Shown here one piece after another: positions 1-6,718 of a stretch of 64,000 nucleotides of DNA. How positions within the stretch are numbered: position 1 is the stretch's first letter; the number at the start of each line of letters is the position of its first letter. Source of the DNA: Zobellella iuensis. GTDB taxonomy: Bacteria; Pseudomonadota; Gammaproteobacteria; Enterobacterales; Aeromonadaceae. Below the pieces are notes generated by a model, which saw nothing but the letters and a program-made list of their open reading frames with translations, did no database searches and was not told where the DNA came from. The stretch spans positions 248,001-312,000 of the forward strand of contig NZ_JAERTZ010000025.1 in NCBI RefSeq assembly GCF_016746085.1, in the 5' to 3' direction. The translations under genes and the position numbers were made by a program.

Positions 1-490
1 GGATGTCGGCAAGCTCCTGCTGGTGGGCACGGCGCAGCTTCTTGCGCAGCTTGCCCATCACGAAGCGGCGGATCTCCTCCTCGCTCTCGAGGATAAGGCC
101 GGGCACGGCGATGGGTTTGCGGGTTTCCTCGTCCAGCGCCACCATGGTGAAGTAGGAGGTGTTGGTGTGCTTGACGATGCCCTGGCGGAAATCTTCCGAC
201 ACCACCTTGATGCCCACCTCCATCGAGCTCTTGCCCACGTAGTTGACCGAGGCGTACAGGGTGAGCAGCTCGCCCACCTCCACCGGATTGACGAAGTCTA
301 CCGAGTCCACCGAGGCGGTCACGCAGTAGCCCTTGGCGTGGGTAGCGGCGCAGGTATAGGCGATTTTGTCCATCAGCGACAAAATCACCCCACCATGCAC
401 CTTGCCGCCGAAATTGGCGTAGGAAGGGACCATCAACTCTTTGAGGATAACCTGGGACGACTCAACCGTTCTGAAACCCGCTTCGTTCAT
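1..490 (-). CDS. acyl-CoA thioesterase, hotdog fold (3' end outside window)
   Basis: Reading leftward from the ATG at 490 there is an uninterrupted frame of about 163 residues to the window edge, so the C-terminus is missing. The protein begins MNEAGFRTVESSQVILKELM and contains NFGGKVHGGVILSLMDKIAY, the HGG.ILxLMD active-site helix of the YciA/YkhA-type hotdog acyl-CoA thioesterases, followed by the typical VDSVDFVNPVEVGELL strand. Members hydrolyse acyl-CoA to free acid and CoA in the cytoplasm. It is transcribed divergently from tyrR. Family assignment is firm; the acyl chain preference cannot be read from sequence. Confidence 0.85.
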   Translation of the reverse strand, partial: MNEAGFRTVESSQVILKELMVPSYANFGGKVHGGVILSLMDKIAYTCAATHAKGYCVTASVDSVDFVNPVEVGELLTLYASVNYVGKSSMEVGIKVVSEDFRQGIVKHTNTSYFTMVALDEETRKPIAVPGLILESEEEIRRFVMGKLRKKLRRAHQQELADI

Positions 491-661
491 TGCTTCACCT
501 GATTTGTTCTTGATGCCGGAGACTCCGCCTTCCCGCGCAGCGGGAAAGGCGCTTAAGGATGTCCGAGCCGGCCGCCGGCGTAAACCGTTTGCGGCCGAAA
601 AAGCCGATTTTTTTACACTTGCCCCCCTGCCCGCCCGGGCGGGGCTCGTATCGCCCATCGC

Positions 662-679
662 TGTAAGGTATTATTTACA
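662..679. promoter_or_regulatory. TyrR box upstream of tyrR
   Basis: The 18-bp site TGTAAG-N6-TTTACA matches the strong TyrR box consensus TGTAAA-N6-TTTACA at 11 of 12 fixed positions. It ends 25 bp before the tyrR ATG at 705, where a bound repressor would block transcription or translation start. E. coli tyrR is negatively autoregulated through such a box, so autoregulation is the natural inference here. Confidence 0.75.
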
Positions 680-704
680 GCCCGATACGGCTCAAGACAG
701 CACC

Positions 705-2261
705 ATGCGCTTAAAAGTTACCTGTGAAGACCGCCTGGGCCTGACCCGGGAGCTGCTGGACATACTGGTGGAGCACCGGATCGATCTGCGCGGCATCGAG
801 ATCGACATCAGCGGCATCATCTACCTGAACTTCCCCACCCTGGATTTCTCCGCCCTGCAGCACCTGATGCCGGCCATCCGCCGCATTCCCGGGGTCCATG
901 ACGTCAAAACCATCCCCTGCATGCCCTCGGAGCGGGAGCACAACGCCATCATGGCGCTGCTCAAGGCGCTGCCCGACGCCGTGGTGGCGGTGGACACCAA
1001 GGGCCGCATCAGCCTGGCCAACGACGCCGCCTGCGCCCTGCTGGCCCAGCCCCAGTCGCAGCTGCTGCAACAACCCCTGGGTCCCCTGCTCAGGGGCGTT
1101 TATGTGAGCCGCTGGCTGGAACAGGCCGAGCCGCAGCCGCTCAGCGAAAAAGTCTCGCTCGGCGGCGAGCCCTACCTGGCCGACTTCCTGCCCATCTGGG
1201 TAACGGAAGAGTCCGGCGAACAGAGCCTGGCCGGCGCCGTGGTGGTGTTCAAGTCCGCCTACCGGGTGGGCCAGCACTTCAAGGTGATGCGCAGCCGGGA
1301 AAGCGGCCATTTCGACGGTTTCCAGGCCCAGAGCCCGGCCATGAGCGAGCTGATCCGGGAGGCGCGCCGCCTGGCCACCCTGGACGCGCCCCTGCTGATC
1401 CAGGGCGAAACCGGCACCGGCAAGGAGCTGCTGGCCCGGGCCTGCCACAACGCCAGCCTGCGCGGCGAAGGGCCCTTCATCCTGCTCAACTGCGCCGCCA
1501 TTCCCGACGAGGCGGCGGAAAACGAGCTGTTCGGCTATGCCCCCGGCGCCTTCGGCAACAATGCCCAGGGCAAGCGCGGCGTGCTGGATCAGGCCAATGG
1601 CGGCACCCTGGTGCTGGACGAGATCGGCGAAATGTCGCCGCTGCTGCAGCTCAAGCTGCTGCGGGTGCTGCAGGACGGCGTCTTCCGCCGCCTGGGCGAC
1701 GAGCAGGAGGTGCGGGTGGATATCCGCTTTATCTGCACCACCCAGCAGGATCTGGCCGGCCTGGTGCAGGGCGGCCAGTTCCGCCGGGATCTGTTCTACC
1801 GGCTCAACGTGCTCAACCTGCATCTTCCGCCCCTGCGCGAACGGCAGAAGGACATACTGCCCCTGGCCCAGCACTTCTGCACCCGCTTCGCCGCCGAGCT
1901 GGAGCGCCCCCTGCCCCGGCTGTCCCGCGCCCTGGCCGACTATCTGCAGCATTACGCCTGGCCGGGCAACGTGCGCCAGCTCAGGCACAGCCTGTACCGG
2001 GCCATCAGCCTGCTGGAGGGAGACGAACTGGATCTGGCCCAGCTGTCGTTGCCGGAGCAGAACGGCCTGCAGGGGCTGGACGCCCTGTGCGAAGGCTCGC
2101 TGGAAGAGGCGGTGAAAGGTTTCGAGCGGATACTGCTGGAGCGGCTCTACCCGGAATACCCCTCCACCCGCCAGCTGGCCAAGCGGCTCAATATCTCCCA
2201 CACCGCCATCGCCAACAAGCTCAAGGATTACGGCATCGGCAAGCACAGCCGGCAGAAGTGA
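705..2261 (+). CDS. tyrR: transcriptional regulator TyrR
   Basis: 518 residues (E. coli TyrR is 513). The ATG at 705 gives the family N-terminus MRLKVTCEDRLGLTRELLDI, an ACT domain; the open frame upstream is non-homologous. A PAS domain follows (about 80-190), then an AAA+ domain with Walker A GETGTGKE (about 234-241), Walker B-region GGTLVLDEIGEM, WPGNVRQLRH, and a C-terminal HTH (TRQLAKRLNISHTAIANKL). It controls aromatic amino acid biosynthesis and transport genes in response to Tyr/Phe/Trp. The sigma-54 contact loop is degenerate (GAFGNN in place of GAFTGA), consistent with a regulator that works with sigma-70. A TyrR box lies just upstream. Confidence 0.95.
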   Translation: MRLKVTCEDRLGLTRELLDILVEHRIDLRGIEIDISGIIYLNFPTLDFSALQHLMPAIRRIPGVHDVKTIPCMPSEREHNAIMALLKALPDAVVAVDTKGRISLANDAACALLAQPQSQLLQQPLGPLLRGVYVSRWLEQAEPQPLSEKVSLGGEPYLADFLPIWVTEESGEQSLAGAVVVFKSAYRVGQHFKVMRSRESGHFDGFQAQSPAMSELIREARRLATLDAPLLIQGETGTGKELLARACHNASLRGEGPFILLNCAAIPDEAAENELFGYAPGAFGNNAQGKRGVLDQANGGTLVLDEIGEMSPLLQLKLLRVLQDGVFRRLGDEQEVRVDIRFICTTQQDLAGLVQGGQFRRDLFYRLNVLNLHLPPLRERQKDILPLAQHFCTRFAAELERPLPRLSRALADYLQHYAWPGNVRQLRHSLYRAISLLEGDELDLAQLSLPEQNGLQGLDALCEGSLEEAVKGFERILLERLYPEYPSTRQLAKRLNISHTAIANKLKDYGIGKHSRQK

Positions 2262-2349
2262 CGATAAAGCGGATGGTTGCGCCGTGACGAAGACGATAAC
2301 CGCCGCAAGAAGGCATTGCCGGCACATGGTTGTCTTGGGGAAGACAAAG

Positions 2350-2379
2350 AAAAAAGCCGTACCCGGTGCCGGGTACGGC
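2350..2379 (-). terminator. intrinsic terminator for the leftward lipoprotein operon
   Basis: Read on the minus strand, a perfect 11-bp stem (GCCGTACCCGG / CCGGGTACGGC, 2356-2379, 2-nt loop) is followed directly by six T residues (A-tract 2350-2355 on the plus strand). It lies downstream of the gene ending at 2584. A second weaker hairpin, CGGCCGTA-N5-TACGGCCG, sits at 2548-2568. Apart from these and the palindrome pair at 2413-2477, the 2262-2583 gap holds nothing I can identify. Confidence 0.7.
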
Positions 2380-2412
2380 CAACATGCTGACAAACCTTCG
2401 AGTTACTCTGTT

Positions 2413-2477
2413 GTCACTCCCGCGAAGGCGGGAGTCCAGTGCAAACTGTCATGGATCTCCGCCTTCGCGGAGATGAC
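2413..2477. repeat. REP-like paired palindrome, copy 1
   Basis: Two inverted hairpins face each other: GTCA-CTCCCGC-GAAG-GCGGGAG-TCCA at 2413-2438 and TGGAT-CTCCGC-CTTC-GCGGAG-ATGAC at 2453-2477. The same plan, GTCA-hairpin-TCCA then TGGAT-hairpin-ATGAC, recurs at 33278-33361, so it is a dispersed family and not only a terminator. It resembles REP/BIME-type extragenic palindromes of Proteobacteria. Confidence 0.7.
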
Positions 2478-2583
2478 CACGGTTAAACAGCTGCGTTGAG
2501 GGAAAAATGTCTATCTAGAAATAGGATGGGAGACGTTGTCAACAAATCGGCCGTATCGGGTACGGCCGTGATATACCACCGAT

Positions 2584-3231
2584 TTACTGGGCAAAATGCG
2601 GAGAACGGGGGCCGTAGAGAATGCCGTTGGGCATGCCCGCCGACAGCAGGCGGGCACTGGTGATCCCCGAGATCTGGTGCCCTTTGTCGGTCAGGGTGCT
2701 GGCAATCTGCTCGATCACCGCCTGCACCATCATCCCGACCAGGCTGCCGGAGCTGGAGCTCTGCTCGCTGCTGGAGGCGGTGGCCTTGCCGGCCCAGAGC
2801 TGCTGCCCCGTTCTGAGGTCGACCAGGCGGGCGCTGGCGGTGACCCGGGTATCGCTGCTGATGATCATATAGCTGGTGCCGTATTCCTCGACCTCGATAT
2901 AAAGCACGGCATCGGCACCGAAAATCTGGTGCAGTTTGTCCAGCGGGACCTTATGAATGTCTTCCGGGTTGACCAGGCCGTTCTGCCGGAAGGTTTCATC
3001 CACCACCGCGACGGGGAAAACGTAATAACCGGACTCCGCCAACGGATAGGTCACCTGGGATAACAGGCTGTAACTGGCCTTGACGTCGGGCGACTGATTT
3101 GCCGGTGGCAACACCAATATCGACTTGGGCTTGGCTGCTTTAAAAGCGGCATAGTCGTAGGCCTCGGGCGCGGCACAGCCCGCCAATATCGCCGTCACGA
3201 GCAACAGGAGTGGATACAGTGTCCGTTTCAT
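2584..3231 (-). CDS. GNA1162-family (DUF799) outer-membrane lipoprotein
   Basis: 215 residues beginning MKRTLYPLLLLVTAILAGCAAPEAYDY, a lipoprotein signal with lipobox LAGC. The body (PKSILVLPPANQSPDVKASYSLLSQVTYPLAESGYYVFPVAVVDE, in pieces) is characteristic of the DUF799/GNA1162 family, whose fold resembles a TolB-N or CsgG-like nucleotide-binding-like module. The ATG at 3231 overlaps the previous stop (TGATG), so translation is probably coupled; a GTG at 3234 is an alternative. It is the last gene of a three-lipoprotein operon. Molecular function is unknown; a role in an outer-membrane assembly is inferred from its partners. Confidence 0.85.
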   Translation of the reverse strand: MKRTLYPLLLLVTAILAGCAAPEAYDYAAFKAAKPKSILVLPPANQSPDVKASYSLLSQVTYPLAESGYYVFPVAVVDETFRQNGLVNPEDIHKVPLDKLHQIFGADAVLYIEVEEYGTSYMIISSDTRVTASARLVDLRTGQQLWAGKATASSSEQSSSSGSLVGMMVQAVIEQIASTLTDKGHQISGITSARLLSAGMPNGILYGPRSPHFAQ

Positions 3232-3587
3232 CACAGGGTGTCCTTGTTCTGTTTCAGCAAAAAGTCCATAAACACCGCCGACTCGGGAAACAAACGTTTC
3301 TCTGTCGCAAATTGTTCAAGCGCCTGCTGCTCCCTCCCGCTATTGGCATAAAGCAATCCCAGGTGGGCATGCAAACCGGGGGCAACCCGGCGATCTTTCG
3401 CCCTTGCTTTCTCGATACTTTCTTCCAGCTGGGCGACCTGCTCATCCAGATTGTTGTTATCTACCTGGTAATACTGATAGACCGACGGCTGATAAGCATC
3501 CCACTGATACAGCGTGCCCGGCCCGGCACAGCCGGCAAGCAAAACGGCGGCCATAAGCAGCGAACAGGTATAGCGTTTATTGTGCAT
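3231..3587 (-). CDS. DUF4810 lipoprotein
   Basis: 118 residues starting MHNKRYTCSLLMAAVLLAGCAGPG, with lipobox LAGC and a TPR-like C-terminal half (LHAHLGLLYANSGREQQALEQF). The start at 3587 is set by a GGAAGAG ribosome site a few bases upstream. This matches the DUF4810 family, which is found almost always between a CsgG-like gene and a GNA1162-like gene, as here. Function unknown; it probably acts with these two neighbours in the periplasm or outer membrane. Confidence 0.85.
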   Translation of the reverse strand: MHNKRYTCSLLMAAVLLAGCAGPGTLYQWDAYQPSVYQYYQVDNNNLDEQVAQLEESIEKARAKDRRVAPGLHAHLGLLYANSGREQQALEQFATEKRLFPESAVFMDFLLKQNKDTL

Positions 3588-3603
3588 GTTCTCTTCCCGC
3601 CCG

Positions 3604-4275
3604 TTATCGCACCGGATTCCAGGCACCCTGCTCGACGCCGGCCACCAGATTATTCACCGCCTCACGGATGGCCAGGTCCAGCACCTTGCCATTCAGGGTC
3701 GAGTCATAGCCGGCGGTACCGCCAAAGCCGACGATTTCACGGTTGGACAGGCTGTACTCGCCGGCCCCCTGGGAGGAAAAGACCACTTCTGAAGTTTGTA
3801 CGTTCACCACGTTCAGGTTGACCTTGGCATAGGCAATCTGTGACTTGCCGCGCCCCAGGATGCCGAACAGCTGGTGATCACCGACCGCCTTGCGGCCAAA
3901 CTCCGTTACATCGCCGGTGACGACATAGTCCGCCCCCTTCAACGCCTGCGCCTGCCCTTTAATTCCGGCCTCGGCTTTTATCTCCTGCATATTGGTCCTG
4001 TCCAGCACATTGAAACGGTTGCTCTGCTGCAGGTGGGTGACCAGTATGGTGGTGGCCTGATTGCCCAGCCGGTCGACCCCGTCCGAAAAAATACCGCGCT
4101 GAAAACTGGAGCGGTTTTCAAATTTCCCAACGGAAATGGGACTGCGAACCCCCTGGTACTGGCTGCCATAGGAATTGACTTTTTCTACCGCCAGCGAGCG
4201 GGAAGACTCGGTCGCACAACCGCTGACCAGGGTGGCGGACAGCAGGGTGGCACACACTAATGTTGTTTTTTTCAT
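3604..4275 (-). CDS. CsgG/HfaB-family lipoprotein
   Basis: 223 residues starting MKKTTLVCATLLSATLVSGCATES, with lipobox VSGC. The body has the CsgG/HfaB-like hallmarks VGKFENRSSFQRGIFSDGVD, a region on low-abundance-lipoprotein binding (NRFNVLDRTNM) and ADYVVTGDVTEFG. CsgG forms the curli secretion pore, but no curli subunit or CsgE/F gene lies nearby, and this protein is shorter than CsgG, so it is better called CsgG-like. It is first in an operon with DUF4810 and GNA1162 lipoproteins (16 bp gap, then a 1-bp overlap). The 283 bp upstream (to 4558) contain AT-rich sequence fit for a promoter but no clear motif. Confidence 0.85.
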   Translation of the reverse strand: MKKTTLVCATLLSATLVSGCATESSRSLAVEKVNSYGSQYQGVRSPISVGKFENRSSFQRGIFSDGVDRLGNQATTILVTHLQQSNRFNVLDRTNMQEIKAEAGIKGQAQALKGADYVVTGDVTEFGRKAVGDHQLFGILGRGKSQIAYAKVNLNVVNVQTSEVVFSSQGAGEYSLSNREIVGFGGTAGYDSTLNGKVLDLAIREAVNNLVAGVEQGAWNPVR

Positions 4276-4558
4276 TATCACCGTCTCTTTCGTATAAAAA
4301 ATAAACACAAATATGATGTGGATAGGGTATTGCCGAGCAAGCCAGCACAATTCTATTTCAGGCACAAAAATAGTAGAAGCGATATAAACGCCGCCTGGGA
4401 AACCATTCCAAAGATGGCATTAAATAGCGGTGCCGAATAATAGATCAATCAAGACCACGGGCGGGTACAGCGCAACCGCGCTGTTAATTGCGGTATCCTG
4501 CGGGCGAAACGCTATCGGATTGCATGGGGCCCGATTTTAGAGCCCCGGGAACGGTTAT

Positions 4559-4927
4559 TCAGAAGGCGTAATCGATAAATACCAGCACCCAGGTCAGGGC
4601 CGCCAGCAACAGGGCCAGCAGCACGGCGGCCGAGCCCATGTCTTTGGCCCGCCCCGCCAGCTCGTGGTGCTCGGGACCGATGCGATCCACCACCGCCTCC
4701 ACCGCCGAGTTGAGCAGTTCGACCACCAGCACCAGCACCAGGCTGCCGATCAGCAGCACCCTGGCCACCAGCCCTACATCCCACCAGCAGGCCAGGGGCA
4801 GCAATACCGCCGCCAGCCAGCACTCCTGGCGAAAGGCCGCCTCGTTCCGATAAGCGCTTTTGAGGCCTTGCAGCGAATAGCCGCCGGCGGAAATAATACG
4901 GGTCAGTCCTGTCTTGCCAGGTTTCAT
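4559..4927 (-). CDS. dgkA: diacylglycerol kinase DgkA
   Basis: 122 residues, the usual size for the small integral-membrane kinase. After an amphipathic N-terminus (GYSLQGLKSAYRNEAAFRQE) it has three membrane helices and the signature VELLNSAVEAVVDRIG followed by HHELAGRAKDMGSAAV. It phosphorylates diacylglycerol to phosphatidic acid in the inner membrane, recycling the DAG made when head groups are transferred from phospholipids. The start overlaps the lpxH stop (ATGA), giving an lpxH-dgkA pair. A close paralogue lies at 6344-6718. Confidence 0.95.
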   Translation of the reverse strand: MKPGKTGLTRIISAGGYSLQGLKSAYRNEAAFRQECWLAAVLLPLACWWDVGLVARVLLIGSLVLVLVVELLNSAVEAVVDRIGPEHHELAGRAKDMGSAAVLLALLLAALTWVLVFIDYAF

Positions 4928-5661
4928 GGTTGCTCCTTGAAAGCCCTGCTCTGCAACTCCACCCCCTGGGGGCTGACCGACAGTACGCTGCCCTGGGTGT
5001 ACCAGTCGCCGAGCACGATGCGCCGGGCCGGCCGGCCGTCGATGCTGAGGTCATGGATGCCGGGCCTGTGAGTATGGCCGTGGATCAGCAAGTCTACCTC
5101 GTTCAGCCGAAGTTGCCGCGCCACCTCGGCCTGGTTCACGTCCATCACCTGCATCATCTTGTCCTGCTTGGAGCGGGCGCTCTTGCCGCGGATGCCGTCG
5201 GCGATGTTAAGCCGGAAGCGCAGCGGCAGCCGCAGGAACAACCACTGCAGCCAGGGCCAGCGGGTAATGCGACGGTAACGCTGGTAGCCGGCGTCGTCGA
5301 TGCACAGGGTGTCGCCATGCATGATAAGCGCAGGCCTGCCATAGAGATCGACGACCCGCTGTTCGGGCAACAGGGTCATGCCCGCTTGCCGGGCGAAGCG
5401 GCGCCCCACCATGAAGTCCCGGTTGCCATGGATGAAATAAACGGGAGTGCCCCGCTCGCTGCAGGCATGGAAAGCCGACGCCACTTGCCGGTTCAACTCG
5501 CTCGGCTCGTCATCACCAATCGAGAATTCAAACAGATCGCCCAGCACATAAAGCGCATCGGCATGCACCGCGTCCTCACGCATAAAGCGCAGGAAGGCGG
5601 CGGTGATGTCGGGACGCCCGCTGCTCAGGTGCAGATCGGCGATAAAGAGGGTACAAGGCAT
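4924..5661 (-). CDS. lpxH: UDP-2,3-diacylglucosamine diphosphatase LpxH
   Basis: 245 residues of the calcineurin-like metallophosphoesterase superfamily. Metal-binding motifs are all visible: FIADLHL at the N-terminus, LGDLFE, FIHGNRDF and HGHTHRP. LpxH removes UMP from UDP-2,3-diacylglucosamine to give lipid X in lipid A synthesis, at the inner face of the inner membrane. It lies downstream of ppiB, as in E. coli, and is translationally coupled to dgkA. Confidence 0.96.
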   Translation of the reverse strand: MPCTLFIADLHLSSGRPDITAAFLRFMREDAVHADALYVLGDLFEFSIGDDEPSELNRQVASAFHACSERGTPVYFIHGNRDFMVGRRFARQAGMTLLPEQRVVDLYGRPALIMHGDTLCIDDAGYQRYRRITRWPWLQWLFLRLPLRFRLNIADGIRGKSARSKQDKMMQVMDVNQAEVARQLRLNEVDLLIHGHTHRPGIHDLSIDGRPARRIVLGDWYTQGSVLSVSPQGVELQSRAFKEQP

Positions 5662-5690
5662 GAATGGCGGTTCCTGAATACAAAGACAAC

Positions 5691-5712
5691 AATGCCCGCC
5701 GGGGCGGGCATT
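5691..5712 (-). terminator. hairpin between ppiB and lpxH
   Basis: AATGCCCGCC and GGCGGGCATT form a nearly closed 22-bp palindrome in the 72-bp gap between ppiB and lpxH. Read leftward it is followed by a T/G-rich stretch (TGTTGTCTTTG), so it could be a partial terminator that lowers lpxH-dgkA readthrough from ppiB. Confidence 0.5.
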
Positions 5713-5733
5713 GCTTCCAACAGCCGGGAGGCC

Positions 5734-6231
5734 TTATTCGCCGACGGTCACGCCGGTGATCAGCACGTCGTCCACCGGAACGTCCTGGTGCATATAACCA
5801 CGGGTGCCGGTGGCCACGCCCTTGATCTTGTTGACCACGTCCATGCCTTCGACCACTTCGCCAAATACACAGTAGCCGAAGCCCTGGCTGGTGGCGGACT
5901 TGAAGTTCAGGAAGTCATTGTCGTTGACGTTGATAAAGAACTGGGCGGTGGCGGAGTGCGGCTCCATGGTGCGGGCCATGGCGACGGTGCCGACCTTGTT
6001 GGCCAGGCCGTTGCCGGCTTCGTTCTTGACGGGGGCACGGGTGGCCTTTTCTTCGAAGCCGGGGCCGTAACCGCCGCCCTGGATCATGAAACCGTCGATC
6101 ACCCGGTGGAACAGGGTGTTGTCGTAGTGGCCATCGCGGCAGTATTGCAGGAAGTTGGCGACGGTGTCCGGGGCCTTGTCGGCAAACAGGTTCAGGGTGA
6201 TGTCGCCGTAAGTAGTGTGCAGTGTGACCAT
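5734..6231 (-). CDS. ppiB: cytoplasmic peptidyl-prolyl cis-trans isomerase B
   Basis: 165 residues of cyclophilin type without a signal peptide, which matches cytoplasmic PpiB (164 in E. coli) and not PpiA. The active-site blocks [32 protein letters not shown] and [11 protein letters not shown] are present. It catalyses proline isomerisation during folding. In E. coli ppiB is adjacent to and divergent from cysS; here a 6.4-kb module separates them. Confidence 0.96.
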   Translation of the reverse strand: MVTLHTTYGDITLNLFADKAPDTVANFLQYCRDGHYDNTLFHRVIDGFMIQGGGYGPGFEEKATRAPVKNEAGNGLANKVGTVAMARTMEPHSATAQFFINVNDNDFLNFKSATSQGFGYCVFGEVVEGMDVVNKIKGVATGTRGYMHQDVPVDDVLITGVTVGE

Positions 6232-6314
6232 AATTGCGTATCCAGATAGTAGGTTCAGAAATCGATTTTAACGCAAGCCGACGCTTTAGCGAACCCCTGC
6301 CGCCCACACGACCG

Positions 6315-6333
6315 GCACCGAATGGCCATTAAA
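6315..6333. repeat. 19-bp direct repeat, left copy
   Basis: GCACCGAATGGCCATTAAA, identical to 12708-12726. It sits between ppiB and the first gene of the dgkA2/eptA module. The two copies bracket that module exactly, with ppiB and cysS as the flanking genes. Confidence 0.9.
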
Positions 6334-6343
6334 CCGGCAAGTT

Positions 6344-6718
6344 TCACTCATGCCATATCTGTGCGCCCAGTATTCCAAGCCAGACGAGCGCCGCCAGCAC
6401 CAGCGCAAGCAACACCGCCGCCGAGCCGATATCCTTGGCCCGGCCGGCCAGTTCATGGTGCTCGGGGCCGATACGATCCACCACTGCTTCGATGGCCGAG
6501 TTCAGCAACTCCACTATCATGACCAGCAGCAGGCTGGCGATCAGCAGCAGGGTGGGCACCAGCCCCGGGTGCCAAAACAACGCCACCGGCACCAGTATCA
6601 GGGCCAGGGCGCATTCCTGGCGAAAGGCGGCCTCGAAGCGCCAGGCGCTTGCCAGGCCCTGGCGGGAGTAGCCAAGGGCACGGATCAGCCGGATAAAGCC
6701 GGTATCAGCGGGTTTCAT
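6344..6718 (-). CDS. dgkA: diacylglycerol kinase, second DgkA paralogue
   Basis: 124 residues with the same layout as the copy at 4559-4927: GYSRQGLASAWRFEAAFRQE, three membrane helices, VELLNSAIEAVVDRIG and HHELAGRAKDIGSAAV. The start codon at 6718 lies inside the last codons of the upstream phosphotransferase gene (14-bp overlap), so the two are translationally linked. That linkage suggests a dedicated role: rephosphorylating the diacylglycerol released by the phosphatidylglycerol/phosphatidylethanolamine-consuming transferases in this module. Two chromosomal dgkA genes this close together are unusual. Confidence 0.93.
   Translation of the reverse strand: MKPADTGFIRLIRALGYSRQGLASAWRFEAAFRQECALALILVPVALFWHPGLVPTLLLIASLLLVMIVELLNSAIEAVVDRIGPEHHELAGRAKDIGSAAVLLALVLAALVWLGILGAQIWHE

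Noticed and set aside
711-2393. 560-codon open frame on the minus strand opposite tyrR
   Set aside because: Its composition (AQG-, QQ- and LGL-rich) is that of a GC-rich antisense shadow; TyrR on the other strand has full family motifs.
3604-4275. Genuine curli exporter CsgG
   Set aside because: Shorter than CsgG, no csgA/B/E/F nearby, and found in a different conserved lipoprotein triad.
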